A stretch of 53,011 nt of DNA from JAAYGD01 sp964609995 (lineage in GTDB: Bacteria > Bacillota_I > Bacilli_A > RF39 > UBA660): assembly GCA_964609995.1 (NCBI GenBank), contig CAZSTI010000003.1, forward strand, positions 1 to 53,011, in the 5' to 3' direction. Positions 26,175 to 35,023 of this stretch are shown one piece after another. A model generated the notes under the pieces. That model was not told the DNA's origin, ran no database searches, and saw nothing but the letters and a program-made list of their open reading frames with translations. Every line of letters begins with the position of its first letter. The first letter of the stretch is position 1. The translations under genes and the position numbers were made by a program.

Positions 26175-26733
26175 ATTTATCATTAAATGATACTTTTGGT
26201 GTTTCTTTTTCAGACTCATTAACTTCAAAAAATTTCATTTCAGTAAATTTGAACATATTTGCTATTATATTTGAAGGAAACATTTCTAATTTATTTTTAT
26301 AATTTAATACCGAATCATTATAAAATTGTCTTGCATAAGCAATCTTTTCTTCTGTATCTTTTAAGTCAACTTGTAATTGCAAAAAGTTTTGATCTGCTTT
26401 TAATTCTGGATAAGCTTCAGCTAAAGCAAACAATTTGGTTAAAACCCCATTTAATTCACCTGCTGCTTGCATTTCTTGTTCTGGTGTATTAGCAGAATTA
26501 AACTTATTACGAGCTTCTACCACTTGTTCAAAAGTATCTTTTTCATGTTTAGCATATCCTTTTACAGTCTCTACTAAGTTAGGGATTAAATCAAATCTTT
26601 TCTTTAATTGAACATCAACTTGAGCCCATTGATCTTTTGCTCTATTTCTAGCACCTACTAATGCATTATATGTGCCCGAAACAAACAAGCCGACAACAAC
26701 AACTACTCCAACTATAATGTATAACCATTCCAT
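26173..26733 (-). CDS. lemA: LemA family protein
   Basis: 186 residues. N-terminal membrane anchor (about 3-20) then the LemA helical bundle with the hallmark YNALVGARNRAKDQWAQVDV, KRFDLIPNLVETVKGYA and an FxE-like end. The N-terminus is thought to be outside and the domain inside or at the membrane. Biological role unclear in the family; it is often next to a DUF2207 glycine-tail protein, as here. A promoter with extended -10 TGTTATACT lies at 26755-26763 (minus), and AGGAGG precedes the ATG. Confidence 0.93.
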   Translation of the reverse strand: MEWLYIIVGVVVVVGLFVSGTYNALVGARNRAKDQWAQVDVQLKKRFDLIPNLVETVKGYAKHEKDTFEQVVEARNKFNSANTPEQEMQAAGELNGVLTKLFALAEAYPELKADQNFLQLQVDLKDTEEKIAYARQFYNDSVLNYKNKLEMFPSNIIANMFKFTEMKFFEVNESEKETPKVSFNDK

Positions 26734-26754
26734 ATTTATTCCTCCTATACGAAA

Positions 26755-26763
26755 AGTATAACA
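26755..26763 (-). promoter_or_regulatory. Extended -10 promoter of lemA
   Basis: TGTTATACT on the minus strand, 22 nt upstream of the lemA ATG. I see no clear terminator hairpin between the pheT stop (26787) and this promoter. Confidence 0.5.
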
Positions 26764-26786
26764 TATTTAGGGGTCCATTTCAATGA

Positions 26787-29159
26787 TTATTTATCTCTTA
26801 AAATTGTGCCTTCATATGTATTTAATACATCTTCTATTATTTTATTAAAATGAATATTAACTTCTGAATCTGTTAATGTTTTAGTATTATCAATGAATGT
26901 TATTTTAAACCCAATTGACACTTTATTTGAATCGATTTTTTCTCCCGAATATAAATCAAATACTTCTACTTTTTCTATCACTTTACTATTTGATTTTTTT
27001 ATTGTATTAACAACATCAATAGAATTAATATGCTTATCAAGAATGAATGATAAATCCTTTACTATTGATGGATATTTAGTAATTTCTTTATATTTAATAT
27101 TCCTAATCTTAAAATCAAAAAGTTTATCTATACTCAATTCAACAATATATATTTCTTCATTATATAAAACTGGATTAATAGCTCCAATATAACCCACATT
27201 AAGATTATCTATATATATACTAGCGGTCTTTCCAGGATGAAATTCCTTAGGAATGTTTTCGTTAATAAACTTATATCTATTATTTAATCCTAAATAATCT
27301 AATAAACTCTCTACTATACCTTTTAATAAATAAAAATCAGCGCTTATTGTGGAATATTTCCAATCATTCGACAAATATTTGCCAGTAATTCCTATACATA
27401 ATTTGTTTTCTTCTTTGTACTCGTTTTCTATATAATAACTTTTACCAACTTCATATAAAAATAAATCTTTATTATTTCTATATAAGTTATATTCTATTAT
27501 ATTAATCATAGAAGGAATTAAACTATTTCTTAAAGTATTTCTTTCATCTGATAAAGGTTGCAACAATTTAATTATAGAATAATTATTGTTATTAAATTTA
27601 TTAAAATTATCTTCTTTTTGTAAAGAATATGTTTTTATTTCATTTAAACCTATAGATCTCATTTTATTATGTATTTTACTAATATAAGCGTATTTGTCAT
27701 TATATTTACCCGGTTTTACTACTCCAATTGGATAAGTAGATTCCATATTATTATAACCATATATTCTTCCAACTTCTTCAATAAGATCTTCCTCAATATT
27801 TATGTCTAGTCTTCTTCTTGGAACAAGTACTTTTAAAGATTCATTTATGTTCTCAAAATTAAAATCTAACTTATTAAATATTTCTTCAATAAATTTTTTT
27901 TCTATTTTCATTCCTAATACTCTATTAAGCTTATTAGGAGAAAGCATAATTTCTTTGTCATTTAATTCATTATTATTAAATCCATAAATATCGCTTAATA
28001 CTTCTCCACAAGCATATTCTTGTAGTAAGTAAGCAGCTTTATTTAAAGCTTTCTCTGTTCTTATTGGGTCTACACCTTTTTCGAATCTAATACTTGATTC
28101 ACTTCTATAAATATTTTTTGATGTTTTTCTTATACTGAATGGATCAAATATAGCAGATTCAATAAAAATATTTTTAGTTTCATTAGTAATTTCAGAATTT
28201 AATCCTCCCATTACTCCCGCGATTGCTAAAATATTATCTTTGTTAGTTATTAATATATCGCCTTTACTTAAAGTTCTATTTATTCCATCTAAAGTAATAA
28301 ATTTTTCTTCTTCATTTGCTTCTCTTACAATTATATTTTTATCAATTTTGTCATAATCGAAAAAATGCAAAGGTTGACCATATTCAATCATTATATAATT
28401 ACTAATATCAACCACATTATTAATTGGTCTTATACCAGAAGCCATTAATCTAGCTTTAATAAAATTTGGGCTTTCTTTTATTACAACATTTTTTACTATT
28501 CTTGAAAGATAAGCACTACATTTATCGGTGTTAGAAATAATATTTATATCATGATTTTCTTTAATTTCATTAATTATAAAATTGTCATCTTTTATTTTTT
28601 TATTGAGTACGGCACCAACTTCATAGGCCATACCTATTATATTTTGTAAATCTCCTCTATTAGCGGTTAAAGAAAAATCTATAACTGTATCATCATAATG
28701 CATATACTCTAATGCATTTTTTCCTATTGGAGCATTATTATCTAGTACATGTATTCCACCTTTATTTTCAATATATTTAGGTTCTATTCCTAATTCTTCT
28801 AGTGAGCATATCATTCCATTAGATTCAATGCCTCTAATAATTGCTTTTTTTATTTCCATACCATTTGAAAGCATTGCACCAACTTTTGCAACTATTACTT
28901 TTTGATTTATATCTACATTTGACGCTCCACATACTATTTGATAAACATCATCTCCTAAATTAACCATACAAATATTTAAATGATCTGAATCCGGATGAGG
29001 TTTTTTTTCTATTACGTGACCAATAACCAAATTTGTTGAATCACTTAATTTATGAATAGAATCAACTTCATTTCCTATCATCAACATTTTATTTGCAAGT
29101 TCTTCAACAGATACATCAATGTCAATGAATTCTTCTAACCACTTCTTACTTATTTTCAT
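26787..29159 (-). CDS. pheT: Phenylalanine--tRNA ligase beta subunit
   Basis: 790 residues. N-terminal EMAP-type tRNA-binding domain (about 40-150; VIGHVIEKKPHPDSDHLNIC), B3/B4 editing domain, B5 domain, core catalytic-like domain and the C-terminal ferredoxin-fold anticodon-binding domain (about 700-790). Works with PheS as an alpha2-beta2 enzyme. I chose ATG 29159 (MKISKKWLEEF), with GAGGGTG 6 nt upstream; the in-frame GTG at 29168 lies in that site. The pheS stop is 13 nt inside pheT, so the two are coupled. Confidence 0.97.
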   Translation of the reverse strand: MKISKKWLEEFIDIDVSVEELANKMLMIGNEVDSIHKLSDSTNLVIGHVIEKKPHPDSDHLNICMVNLGDDVYQIVCGASNVDINQKVIVAKVGAMLSNGMEIKKAIIRGIESNGMICSLEELGIEPKYIENKGGIHVLDNNAPIGKNALEYMHYDDTVIDFSLTANRGDLQNIIGMAYEVGAVLNKKIKDDNFIINEIKENHDINIISNTDKCSAYLSRIVKNVVIKESPNFIKARLMASGIRPINNVVDISNYIMIEYGQPLHFFDYDKIDKNIIVREANEEEKFITLDGINRTLSKGDILITNKDNILAIAGVMGGLNSEITNETKNIFIESAIFDPFSIRKTSKNIYRSESSIRFEKGVDPIRTEKALNKAAYLLQEYACGEVLSDIYGFNNNELNDKEIMLSPNKLNRVLGMKIEKKFIEEIFNKLDFNFENINESLKVLVPRRRLDINIEEDLIEEVGRIYGYNNMESTYPIGVVKPGKYNDKYAYISKIHNKMRSIGLNEIKTYSLQKEDNFNKFNNNNYSIIKLLQPLSDERNTLRNSLIPSMINIIEYNLYRNNKDLFLYEVGKSYYIENEYKEENKLCIGITGKYLSNDWKYSTISADFYLLKGIVESLLDYLGLNNRYKFINENIPKEFHPGKTASIYIDNLNVGYIGAINPVLYNEEIYIVELSIDKLFDFKIRNIKYKEITKYPSIVKDLSFILDKHINSIDVVNTIKKSNSKVIEKVEVFDLYSGEKIDSNKVSIGFKITFIDNTKTLTDSEVNIHFNKIIEDVLNTYEGTILRDK

Positions 29160-30210
29160 TATTGTCACCCTCTATCTTAATAAATTGATTTAACAACCTT
29201 AAGTCATTATTATAAAAATATCTCACATCATTTATTCCATATTTTAACATTGAAATTCTCTCCAAACCCATACCAAAAGCAAATCCTGTATATTTATTAG
29301 GATCATAACCACCCATTTTTAAAACACTAGGATGAACCATACCAGCACCAAGAATTTCTATCCAACCACTATTCTTGCATATATTACAACCTTTTTTGCT
29401 ACAATTAAAACAACTTATATCTATTTCAATACTAGGTTCTGTAAAAGGAAAATAACTTGATCTTATTCTTATTTCTCTTGATTCACCAAATAATTTTTTT
29501 GATAGTAATTCTAAAGTTCCTTTTAAATCAGACATCGATATATTTTCATCAATAAATAATCCCTCAATTTGATGAAATTGATGAGAGTGAGTTGCATCAT
29601 CATTATCTTTTCTATATGTATATCCAGAACATATAATTCTAATAGGAGATTTTTCTTTATTATTTAACATTGCTCTAGCTTGTACAGGAGAAGTATGAGT
29701 TCTTAATAATTTTTCTTCTGTAATATAAAAACTATCTTGCATATCTCTGGCAGGGTGTCCTTTTGGAATATTTAGCATTTCAAAATTATATAAATCTTCT
29801 TCTAACTCTGGTCCGTCTAACAAATCATATCCCATAGAAATAAAAAACTCTTCTATCTCTTCTCTAACCTTACTTATTGGATGTTTAGTTCCAACATTTA
29901 ATTTAGTGCCAGGTAAAGTAACATCTATTTTTTCGTTATTTAGTTTTTCGTTTAATTCTTTATTTTTTATTTCTTCATTTAGTTTTTCAAGATCTGTTTC
30001 TATATATTTTTTTGTTTCATTTAAACTTTTACCCAATTCTTTTTTTTCTTCAATAGAAAGACTACTAAGATTTAAACTTATTTCTTGAAGTTCACTTTTT
30101 TTTCCTAAATATTTAATTCTAATTTCATTCAATTTTACTGAATCAATTATTGCTTTTTTATCCTCATTATATGATTCAATTATATTTTTAAGTTTTTTGT
30201 TATTATCCAT
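29146..30210 (-). CDS. pheS: Phenylalanine--tRNA ligase alpha subunit
   Basis: 354 residues. N-terminal coiled coil (about 1-95), then the class II catalytic core: HPISKVREEIEEFF, motif 2 around CSGYTYRKDNDDATHSHQFH, and motif 3 GFAFGMGLERISML. A cysteine cluster (CFNCSKKGCNICKNSGW) is in the loop before motif 3. Charges tRNA-Phe with PheT. AGGAGG lies before the ATG; the start is 31 nt inside the upstream hydrolase gene, so all three genes are one unit behind the Phe T-box. Confidence 0.97.
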   Translation of the reverse strand: MDNNKKLKNIIESYNEDKKAIIDSVKLNEIRIKYLGKKSELQEISLNLSSLSIEEKKELGKSLNETKKYIETDLEKLNEEIKNKELNEKLNNEKIDVTLPGTKLNVGTKHPISKVREEIEEFFISMGYDLLDGPELEEDLYNFEMLNIPKGHPARDMQDSFYITEEKLLRTHTSPVQARAMLNNKEKSPIRIICSGYTYRKDNDDATHSHQFHQIEGLFIDENISMSDLKGTLELLSKKLFGESREIRIRSSYFPFTEPSIEIDISCFNCSKKGCNICKNSGWIEILGAGMVHPSVLKMGGYDPNKYTGFAFGMGLERISMLKYGINDVRYFYNNDLRLLNQFIKIEGDNNENK

Positions 30211-30896
30211 ATTATTCCTCCTTTTAAATAATTACTTATATATTTAGCTGTTTGTTCTTTTTTATAATCATACAATATACTATGATCAGCATCTTTAACT
30301 ATTTTTAAATGCTTATTTTTGCTTTTAATACTATTTAATACATATTCACTTGATGATATAGGTACCACAATATCTTTACTTCCATGTACAAGAAGAACAG
30401 AACAACTTACATCTTTTGGTGAATTATAATATTTTTTGACCAATTTACGAAACTCTATTATATTTGAAACAGGATAATTAAGTACTCTATTTGATAATTC
30501 AAGATACTTTTTTCTATCTTTAATTGTGTCTTTTAATTTCTCTTTTACTACATTAATATTATCATAAAATTCAAAATACTTAAATGATGGCGCAACCAAA
30601 ACCATTTTTTCGACTTCTTTGTTTTTTGATGCTAAATAGGTAGCAATTACACCACCCATACTATGACCAACAATATAAATGCTATCGTATCCTTTTTTTA
30701 ATGTACTAAGCATTTCCTCCGAATAATTTATCCAATCAATATATTTTACTTTTTTCAACAAATGATCTCCATGACCTGGCAAACTATAAGTAAAAATATC
30801 AAAGTTAGTATTACTTCTTAAAGTATCAGCTAAATATTTAATTTCACTCAAATTACTTCTAAATCCATGTATAATTAACACCGCTTTTTTTGTCAT
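30180..30896 (-). CDS. Alpha/beta hydrolase (carboxylesterase-like) in the Phe T-box operon
   Basis: 238 residues. Family motifs: LIIHGFRSN (7-15), nucleophile elbow GHSMGG (Ser79), acid in HGSKDIVVP and catalytic His in DADHSIL. Soluble, closest in feel to carboxylesterase/monoglyceride-lipase proteins; substrate unknown. I chose ATG 30896, with AGGAGG 4 nt upstream; an upstream in-frame ATG at 30920 lies in the T-box terminator and is unlikely. It is the first gene after the Phe T-box and overlaps pheS, so it should be made when charged tRNA-Phe is scarce. Confidence 0.88.
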   Translation of the reverse strand: MTKKAVLIIHGFRSNLSEIKYLADTLRSNTNFDIFTYSLPGHGDHLLKKVKYIDWINYSEEMLSTLKKGYDSIYIVGHSMGGVIATYLASKNKEVEKMVLVAPSFKYFEFYDNINVVKEKLKDTIKDRKKYLELSNRVLNYPVSNIIEFRKLVKKYYNSPKDVSCSVLLVHGSKDIVVPISSSEYVLNSIKSKNKHLKIVKDADHSILYDYKKEQTAKYISNYLKGGIIWIITKNLKI

Positions 30897-30910
30897 TAAT
30901 CCTCCTAATA

Positions 30911-31106
30911 AAAAAAACATCCTATATATAAGGACGCTTTTTACGTGGTACCACCTTAATTCATAGAATATTTCTATGCACTCTATTTCTTAACGCGAAT
31001 AATCGTCATATATTTTTAATATGAAACTAATAAGTGAATTCACAAATATTACTGTTGATTTTCACCAAACATCAACTCTCTAATAAAATAATTAATTGCT
31101 ACTACT
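30911..31106 (-). promoter_or_regulatory. T-box leader, Phe specifier
   Basis: The T-box sequence AAGGTGGTACCACG (30944-30957, minus) is present, followed by a terminator (CGTCCT / AGGATG plus seven T; 30911-30936). Upstream are the stem I landmarks AGAGAG and TTTGGTGAAAA, and a specifier region GTGAATTCACTT in which TTC (31038-31036) is in the specifier position, a Phe codon. That matches the downstream pheS and pheT. Uncharged tRNA-Phe would stabilise the antiterminator. Boundaries are approximate. Confidence 0.93.
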
Positions 31107-31136
31107 CTTATATCATAGTCATTAAATAGTCATCAA
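31107..31136 (-). promoter_or_regulatory. Promoter of the T-box/pheST operon
   Basis: TTGATG (31131-31136), 18-bp spacer and TATAAG (31107-31112) with TG one base upstream of it, on the minus strand. It overlaps the last codons of frr. Confidence 0.55.
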
Positions 31137-31664
31137 TTCTTTTTCTTTTTCTTTAAATAAATTTTCTACTTTTTCATTATATTCATTAATTAAAGTTTGA
31201 ACTCTTTCTAGTCCTCTTTTTTCATCGTCTTCTGGAAAATCTTCTTTTTTAATAGTTTCGTTCCCATCTTGTCTAATATTTCTTAACGCTATTTTAGCAT
31301 CTTCTGCCATTTCTTTAACTTGTTTAACATAGTCTTTTCTTTTTTCTTCTGTTAATTGAGGAAACACTAAAACTATTGATTCTCCATTGTTATTTGGAGT
31401 AAAACCTATGTTTGCTTCAAATATTCCTTTTTCTATATCCGATAATGAATTCTTATCAAAAGGTTTAATCATTAAAGTTCTAGCTTCAGGAATTGAAATG
31501 GTAGCAAGTTGAATAATAGGTGTAGGCGAACCATAGTAATTAACTAATACTCCATCTAAAACCGCAACATTAGCTCTTCCTGCTCTTACGTTGTTAAATC
31601 GCTTCTCCATGTTTTTTATTGCTTCATCCATTTCTTCTTTAATCAAAGTTAAAATGTCATCCAT
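31122..31664 (-). CDS. frr: Ribosome recycling factor
   Basis: Releases ribosomes from mRNA after termination, with EF-G. 180 residues, near the family length. Motifs: RAGRANVAVLDG near residue 30, YGSPTPIIQLATI, and the C-terminal RNIRQDGNETIKK helix. In many Bacilli frr follows pyrH; here it is alone with its own extended -10 (TGATATAAT at 31688-31696, minus). GGAGTG precedes the ATG. Confidence 0.97.
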   Translation of the reverse strand: MDDILTLIKEEMDEAIKNMEKRFNNVRAGRANVAVLDGVLVNYYGSPTPIIQLATISIPEARTLMIKPFDKNSLSDIEKGIFEANIGFTPNNNGESIVLVFPQLTEEKRKDYVKQVKEMAEDAKIALRNIRQDGNETIKKEDFPEDDEKRGLERVQTLINEYNEKVENLFKEKEKELMTI

Positions 31665-31751
31665 AATATCACTCCAATCATATAAAAATTATATCACAAA
31701 TCAATTCTATTTTCTATTAATAAAAAACAATATATAATTGTTGTCAAATTA

Positions 31752-32336
31752 CTATTGTTTTGAGTTATATACTTTTTTTAGTTCTTTTACAATTATTTCT
31801 TTTGAATTATCATATATTTTTGGAAATAAATAGTTATAGCATTCTCCTCTATCTGCTATTTCAAGACTAAAATTATAGTTGTTAATAAATGTTCCTATAT
31901 ACTTATCTTGCCATCTTTCTCCCCTACAAATTATTCTTTTTCGACCGTTTTCAGATACTTGAATCCATCCCAAATATTCTACAGCAAAGCTTTCGTATAT
32001 ATCTCTACAACCATAATTATTTGATACATAATTTTCATAAAGCTTCATTAATCCTAAATAACTACGTATGTCTTGTTCTTTTGTGCCTTTTATAAATAAT
32101 TTGATTATTTTTGAATGATCTTGTCTGGTTCCTTTTTCGTTTCTATACTGACTAATCCACTGACCATTGGGTAAAATCCAACCTCTAAAATATTTATCTA
32201 AGCCTTTATTAAACATCTCTTCTACTACTTTATCAACATTATCTTCTTCAAAATCTATTTTTGGTAATATTAATTTTTTTAACACATCACGAGATGCTTT
32301 TAATGAGCTCAAATTTGTTTTTGCTGTATAATTCAT
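31752..32336 (-). CDS. Protein of unknown function with two GWI motifs
   Basis: 194 residues, no signal or membrane segment. I do not recognise the family. Two similar motifs, GWILPNGQW (about 52-60) and LGWIQVSEN (about 121-129), suggest an internal repeat; a DHSKIIKLF segment follows the first. GAGGGGG precedes the ATG. It has its own canonical promoter (TTGACT, 16-bp spacer, TATAAT), unlike most neighbours, which use extended -10 elements. It stands alone between recA and frr, so it looks like an accessory gene. Confidence 0.65.
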   Translation of the reverse strand: MNYTAKTNLSSLKASRDVLKKLILPKIDFEEDNVDKVVEEMFNKGLDKYFRGWILPNGQWISQYRNEKGTRQDHSKIIKLFIKGTKEQDIRSYLGLMKLYENYVSNNYGCRDIYESFAVEYLGWIQVSENGRKRIICRGERWQDKYIGTFINNYNFSLEIADRGECYNYLFPKIYDNSKEIIVKELKKVYNSKQ

Positions 32337-32361
32337 TTTTCCCCCTCTTTTTCAAAACAAT

Positions 32362-32389
32362 ATTATACATAATTAATAACAATAGTCAA
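32362..32389 (-). promoter_or_regulatory. Promoter of the 31752-32336 gene
   Basis: TTGACT (32384-32389), 16-bp spacer, TATAAT (32362-32367) on the minus strand. Confidence 0.7.
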
Positions 32390-32426
32390 TAAAATAATAT
32401 AATAGATAATATGAAAAGATAATAAA

Positions 32427-32447
32427 AAAATGACTATTTGTCATTTT
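32427..32447 (-). terminator. recA terminator
   Basis: AAAATGAC / GTCATTTT with a 5-nt loop and a T-tract on the minus strand. The recA stop (32434-32436) lies at the stem-loop junction. Confidence 0.75.
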
Positions 32448-33456
32448 CTTTAGATTTATTAACTTTCTTATTAAAATTATAATGCTCTCTTATTTTAGTT
32501 TCTAATTCTTCATATAATTGTCTATTAGTTTTAAGTGCAAGTCTTAAGTTTTCTTTTCCTTGACTTATCTTTTCTCCGTTATATGAATACCATGCTCCTG
32601 ATTTTTCTAATAAACTTATATCTGTTGCAAGATCAATTACCTCAGATTCTTTGCTAATTCCTTCTCCATATATTATGTCAAGAGCAGCATTTTTAAATGG
32701 TGGTGCAACTTTATTTTTAACTACTTTTACAGTTGTTCTATTTCCAACAACGTTTTCACCTTGCTTTAATTGCTCTGCCCTTCTAACATCAATTCTAATT
32801 GTAGAATAAAATTTTAAAGCTCTTCCTCCTGGAGTTGTTTCAGGGTTTCCGAAAAACACTCCAACTTTTTCTCTCAATTGATTTATAAATATTACTATTG
32901 TATTTGTTTTACTAATCGTTCCTGATAATTTTCTTAAAGCCTGACTCATTAGTCTAGCTTGCAATCCAACATGGCTGTCTCCCATTTCGCCTTCAATTTC
33001 AGCTTGTGGTACAAGTGCAGCAACAGAATCAATTACTACAATATTAATTGCTTCACTTCTAACTAATGCTTCACAAATTTCTAATGCTTGTTCTCCGGTA
33101 TCTGGTTGAGATAGTAATAATTCATCAGTATTAACACCTAATTTTGATGCGTAAACAGGATCTAAAGCATGTTCTGCATCAATAAAAGCTGCCCTTCCAC
33201 CCGTCTTTTGAACTTCAGCTATGGCATGTAATGCAAATGTCGTTTTTCCACTTGATTCAGGACCATAAATTTCAACTATTCTTCCTTTAGGATAACCACC
33301 GACACCTAGTGCTATATCTAAAGCTAAAGAACCACTTGATATTGCATCTATTTCTCTAATATTATCTGCTCCCAATTTCATAATAGAACCTTTTCCAAAT
33401 TGCTTTTCAATATCAGACAATACTTGATCTAATATTTTATCTTTTTCTTTTGTCAT
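32434..33456 (-). CDS. recA: Recombinase RecA
   Basis: ATP-dependent strand-exchange protein and SOS co-protease. 340 residues. Walker A GPESSGKT (65-72), VIDSVAALVPQ Walker B region, loop L1/L2 area around GDSHVGLQARLMSQALRKL and FINQLREKVGVFFGNPETT, and a short Lys-rich tail. GGAGG precedes the ATG. Its promoter carries a LexA-type box, so SOS control is expected. It follows rodZ-like and pgsA as in Bacillus, but with no cinA gene between. Confidence 0.98.
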   Translation of the reverse strand: MTKEKDKILDQVLSDIEKQFGKGSIMKLGADNIREIDAISSGSLALDIALGVGGYPKGRIVEIYGPESSGKTTFALHAIAEVQKTGGRAAFIDAEHALDPVYASKLGVNTDELLLSQPDTGEQALEICEALVRSEAINIVVIDSVAALVPQAEIEGEMGDSHVGLQARLMSQALRKLSGTISKTNTIVIFINQLREKVGVFFGNPETTPGGRALKFYSTIRIDVRRAEQLKQGENVVGNRTTVKVVKNKVAPPFKNAALDIIYGEGISKESEVIDLATDISLLEKSGAWYSYNGEKISQGKENLRLALKTNRQLYEELETKIREHYNFNKKVNKSKENDK

Positions 33457-33483
33457 TTTTCCTCCAATATATTTTATGTTTTA

Positions 33484-33512
33484 ATTATAATATAATAAAA
33501 ATGAAAAAGCAA
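33484..33512 (-). promoter_or_regulatory. recA promoter
   Basis: TTGCTT (33507-33512), 17-bp spacer, TATAAT (33484-33489) on the minus strand. Confidence 0.75.
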
Positions 33513-33520
33513 TAGTTTTT

Positions 33521-33534
33521 CGAACTTTTGTTCG
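33521..33534. promoter_or_regulatory. lexA box: LexA (SOS) box upstream of recA
   Basis: CGAACTTTTGTTCG, a match to the Firmicute LexA/DinR consensus CGAAC-N4-GTTCG. It ends 8 bp before the recA -35. No other such box was seen by eye in the window. Confidence 0.85.
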
Positions 33535-33566
33535 GTTATTTTGTAAAGCAATATTTTCTAAAAAAG

Positions 33567-33595
33567 AAAAAGATGATTATAAATCATCTTTTTTT
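33567..33595 (-). terminator. Terminator after pgsA
   Basis: AAGATGATT / AATCATCTT with flanking A and T tracts, between the pgsA stop (33624) and the recA LexA box. The symmetric tracts could allow termination from either side. Confidence 0.75.
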
Positions 33596-33623
33596 GTTAT
33601 ATTTTTTATTCAATTTAATACAT

Positions 33624-34217
33624 TTATACTAATTTATCTTTGTTTAAATAATAATATTCTATTCCAGAATAAACGGATAATACTACCGCTATAATCATTA
33701 GGACATTTGAAACATCTATGTTCCACAATTCAAATGGCAAATTGTAGAAAAAGGTTAACGAAATTCCAATCATCATAAATACTGTTTTAATCTTTCCCAC
33801 TTTTCCAGCTGGTATTACCGTTCCATTAGCGGATGCAATCATTCTTATTGAATCAACTATGGTATCTCTCGCAATAATAATTACTGCTATTGCAGGACTA
33901 ATAAAACCTTGTGCAGAAAGAATTATTAAAGAAGTATTAACTAACACTTTATCTGCTATTGCATCAATGAATTTTCCGAAATTAGTTACTAAATTTCTTT
34001 TTCTTGCGATTTTTCCATCTAATAAATCGGTTAAAGAGGCAATTATAAATATAATGCCCGCAATAATGTATCTAATATCTACAACTAAAATTTTATTTAC
34101 AAGAACTTTTGGAATTTCTATATCAACCAAGTAAAACGGAAATAGCAAAACTAATGCTATAACAAAAGCCATAATCAATCTTGACATACTTAACTTATTT
34201 GGTAAATTCATTTTCAT
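33624..34217 (-). CDS. pgsA: CDP-diacylglycerol--glycerol-3-phosphate 3-phosphatidyltransferase
   Basis: Makes phosphatidylglycerol phosphate, the first step to phosphatidylglycerol. 197 residues, multi-pass. Signature DG-x2-AR-x8-G-x3-D-x3-D is complete (DGKIAR, then G, D and D). Conserved start NLPNKLSMSRL. AGGAG lies 5 nt before the ATG. The context rodZ-like-pgsA-recA is the standard one in Bacilli, so this copy, not the one at 927-1478, is taken as PgsA. Confidence 0.95.
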   Translation of the reverse strand: MKMNLPNKLSMSRLIMAFVIALVLLFPFYLVDIEIPKVLVNKILVVDIRYIIAGIIFIIASLTDLLDGKIARKRNLVTNFGKFIDAIADKVLVNTSLIILSAQGFISPAIAVIIIARDTIVDSIRMIASANGTVIPAGKVGKIKTVFMMIGISLTFFYNLPFELWNIDVSNVLMIIAVVLSVYSGIEYYYLNKDKLV

Positions 34218-34226
34218 AATAACTCC

Positions 34227-34649
34227 TTATATAAGAATCAATAATAATACTATTATTAATAAAATAAAACTAATGGAAATAATAATTATTTTGTTTCTAT
34301 TTGAATTTCTTTTCAAACTTTCTTCCATTGTATATGGAGAACACATTTTTTTGTCTTTAATAGTTTTCTCTTTTTCGGAATTCTCTATTTCCACTACTGG
34401 AATCTTTGAAGTATATTCAAACATAAACTCATTAAATTCATCGATAATCTTTTCAGTGTCTAAACAAAGATATTTTGAATACGATTTAACACATGCCTTT
34501 AATTCATATATATCGTTAAATATTTCTTTATTTCCCGCTTCTATTTGTTCCAACACTACTATATCCAATTTTAAATCTTCCGAGGCTTCTTCAATTGAAA
34601 TCCCCTTTTCTTCTCTAGAATTTTTTAAATAGTCTCCTATCTCTTTCAA
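34227..34649 (-). CDS. RodZ-like (YmfM) helix-turn-helix membrane protein
   Basis: 140 residues. N-terminal Xre/RodZ-type helix-turn-helix (about 1-65; LKNSREEKGISIEEAS, VLEQIEAGN), a linker, and a membrane segment close to the C-terminus (about 120-140). The extracytoplasmic domain of full RodZ is absent. RodZ binds MreB and helps set rod shape; whether this short form does so is uncertain. The start codon is TTG, with AAAGGA about 8 nt upstream. It is only 27 nt beyond the 3' end of rnpB and 9 nt before pgsA. Confidence 0.82.
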   Translation of the reverse strand: MKEIGDYLKNSREEKGISIEEASEDLKLDIVVLEQIEAGNKEIFNDIYELKACVKSYSKYLCLDTEKIIDEFNEFMFEYTSKIPVVEIENSEKEKTIKDKKMCSPYTMEESLKRNSNRNKIIIISISFILLIIVLLLILI

Positions 34650-34676
34650 GCAAATCGTCCTTTCTTTTTGTTAATA

Positions 34677-35023
34677 AAAATACTAAATAAGCCATGTTCT
34701 GTACTCCTAAGAGTGCAAACATTTATCTATGCTAATGCATTCTTCAATCAGTTACCCTATGAAGACTCCCCTACCAAAATTTGGGTTTCTCACTCGTGAG
34801 GTTTACCGCGTTCCACCTTGTTTATTTCTAAACAATATCGTCACTATGGCACTTTATTTCTAATTTAATCATATCTTTCGACTTAGATTATTTCAAAGCT
34901 ATTAGTCTACTAGACTATCATAGGTTATTTTTTCCCTATGCACGAACATTACTATCCATATAGGAATAGTGTGAGCATGGACTTTCCTCTACATAACTAG
35001 TATGCAGCGTTTGCGTTAGTATT
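34677..35023 (-). ncRNA. rnpB: RNase P RNA (RnpB), Bacillus-type context
   Basis: Catalytic RNA of RNase P, which trims tRNA 5' ends. The conserved P4/J region GAGGAAAGTCCATGCTC is at 34973-34989 and the 3' conserved ACAGAACATGGC at 34691-34702, both on the minus strand. The ends pair as P1: AAAATACTAA with TTAGTATTTT. About 345 nt. It lies directly downstream of gpsB, as in Bacillus; the gpsB stop codon overlaps the 5' P1 strand. No separate terminator is seen before the RodZ-like gene; the P1 helix and the T residues after it may serve. Class B is assumed from context. Boundaries are approximate. Confidence 0.95.
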
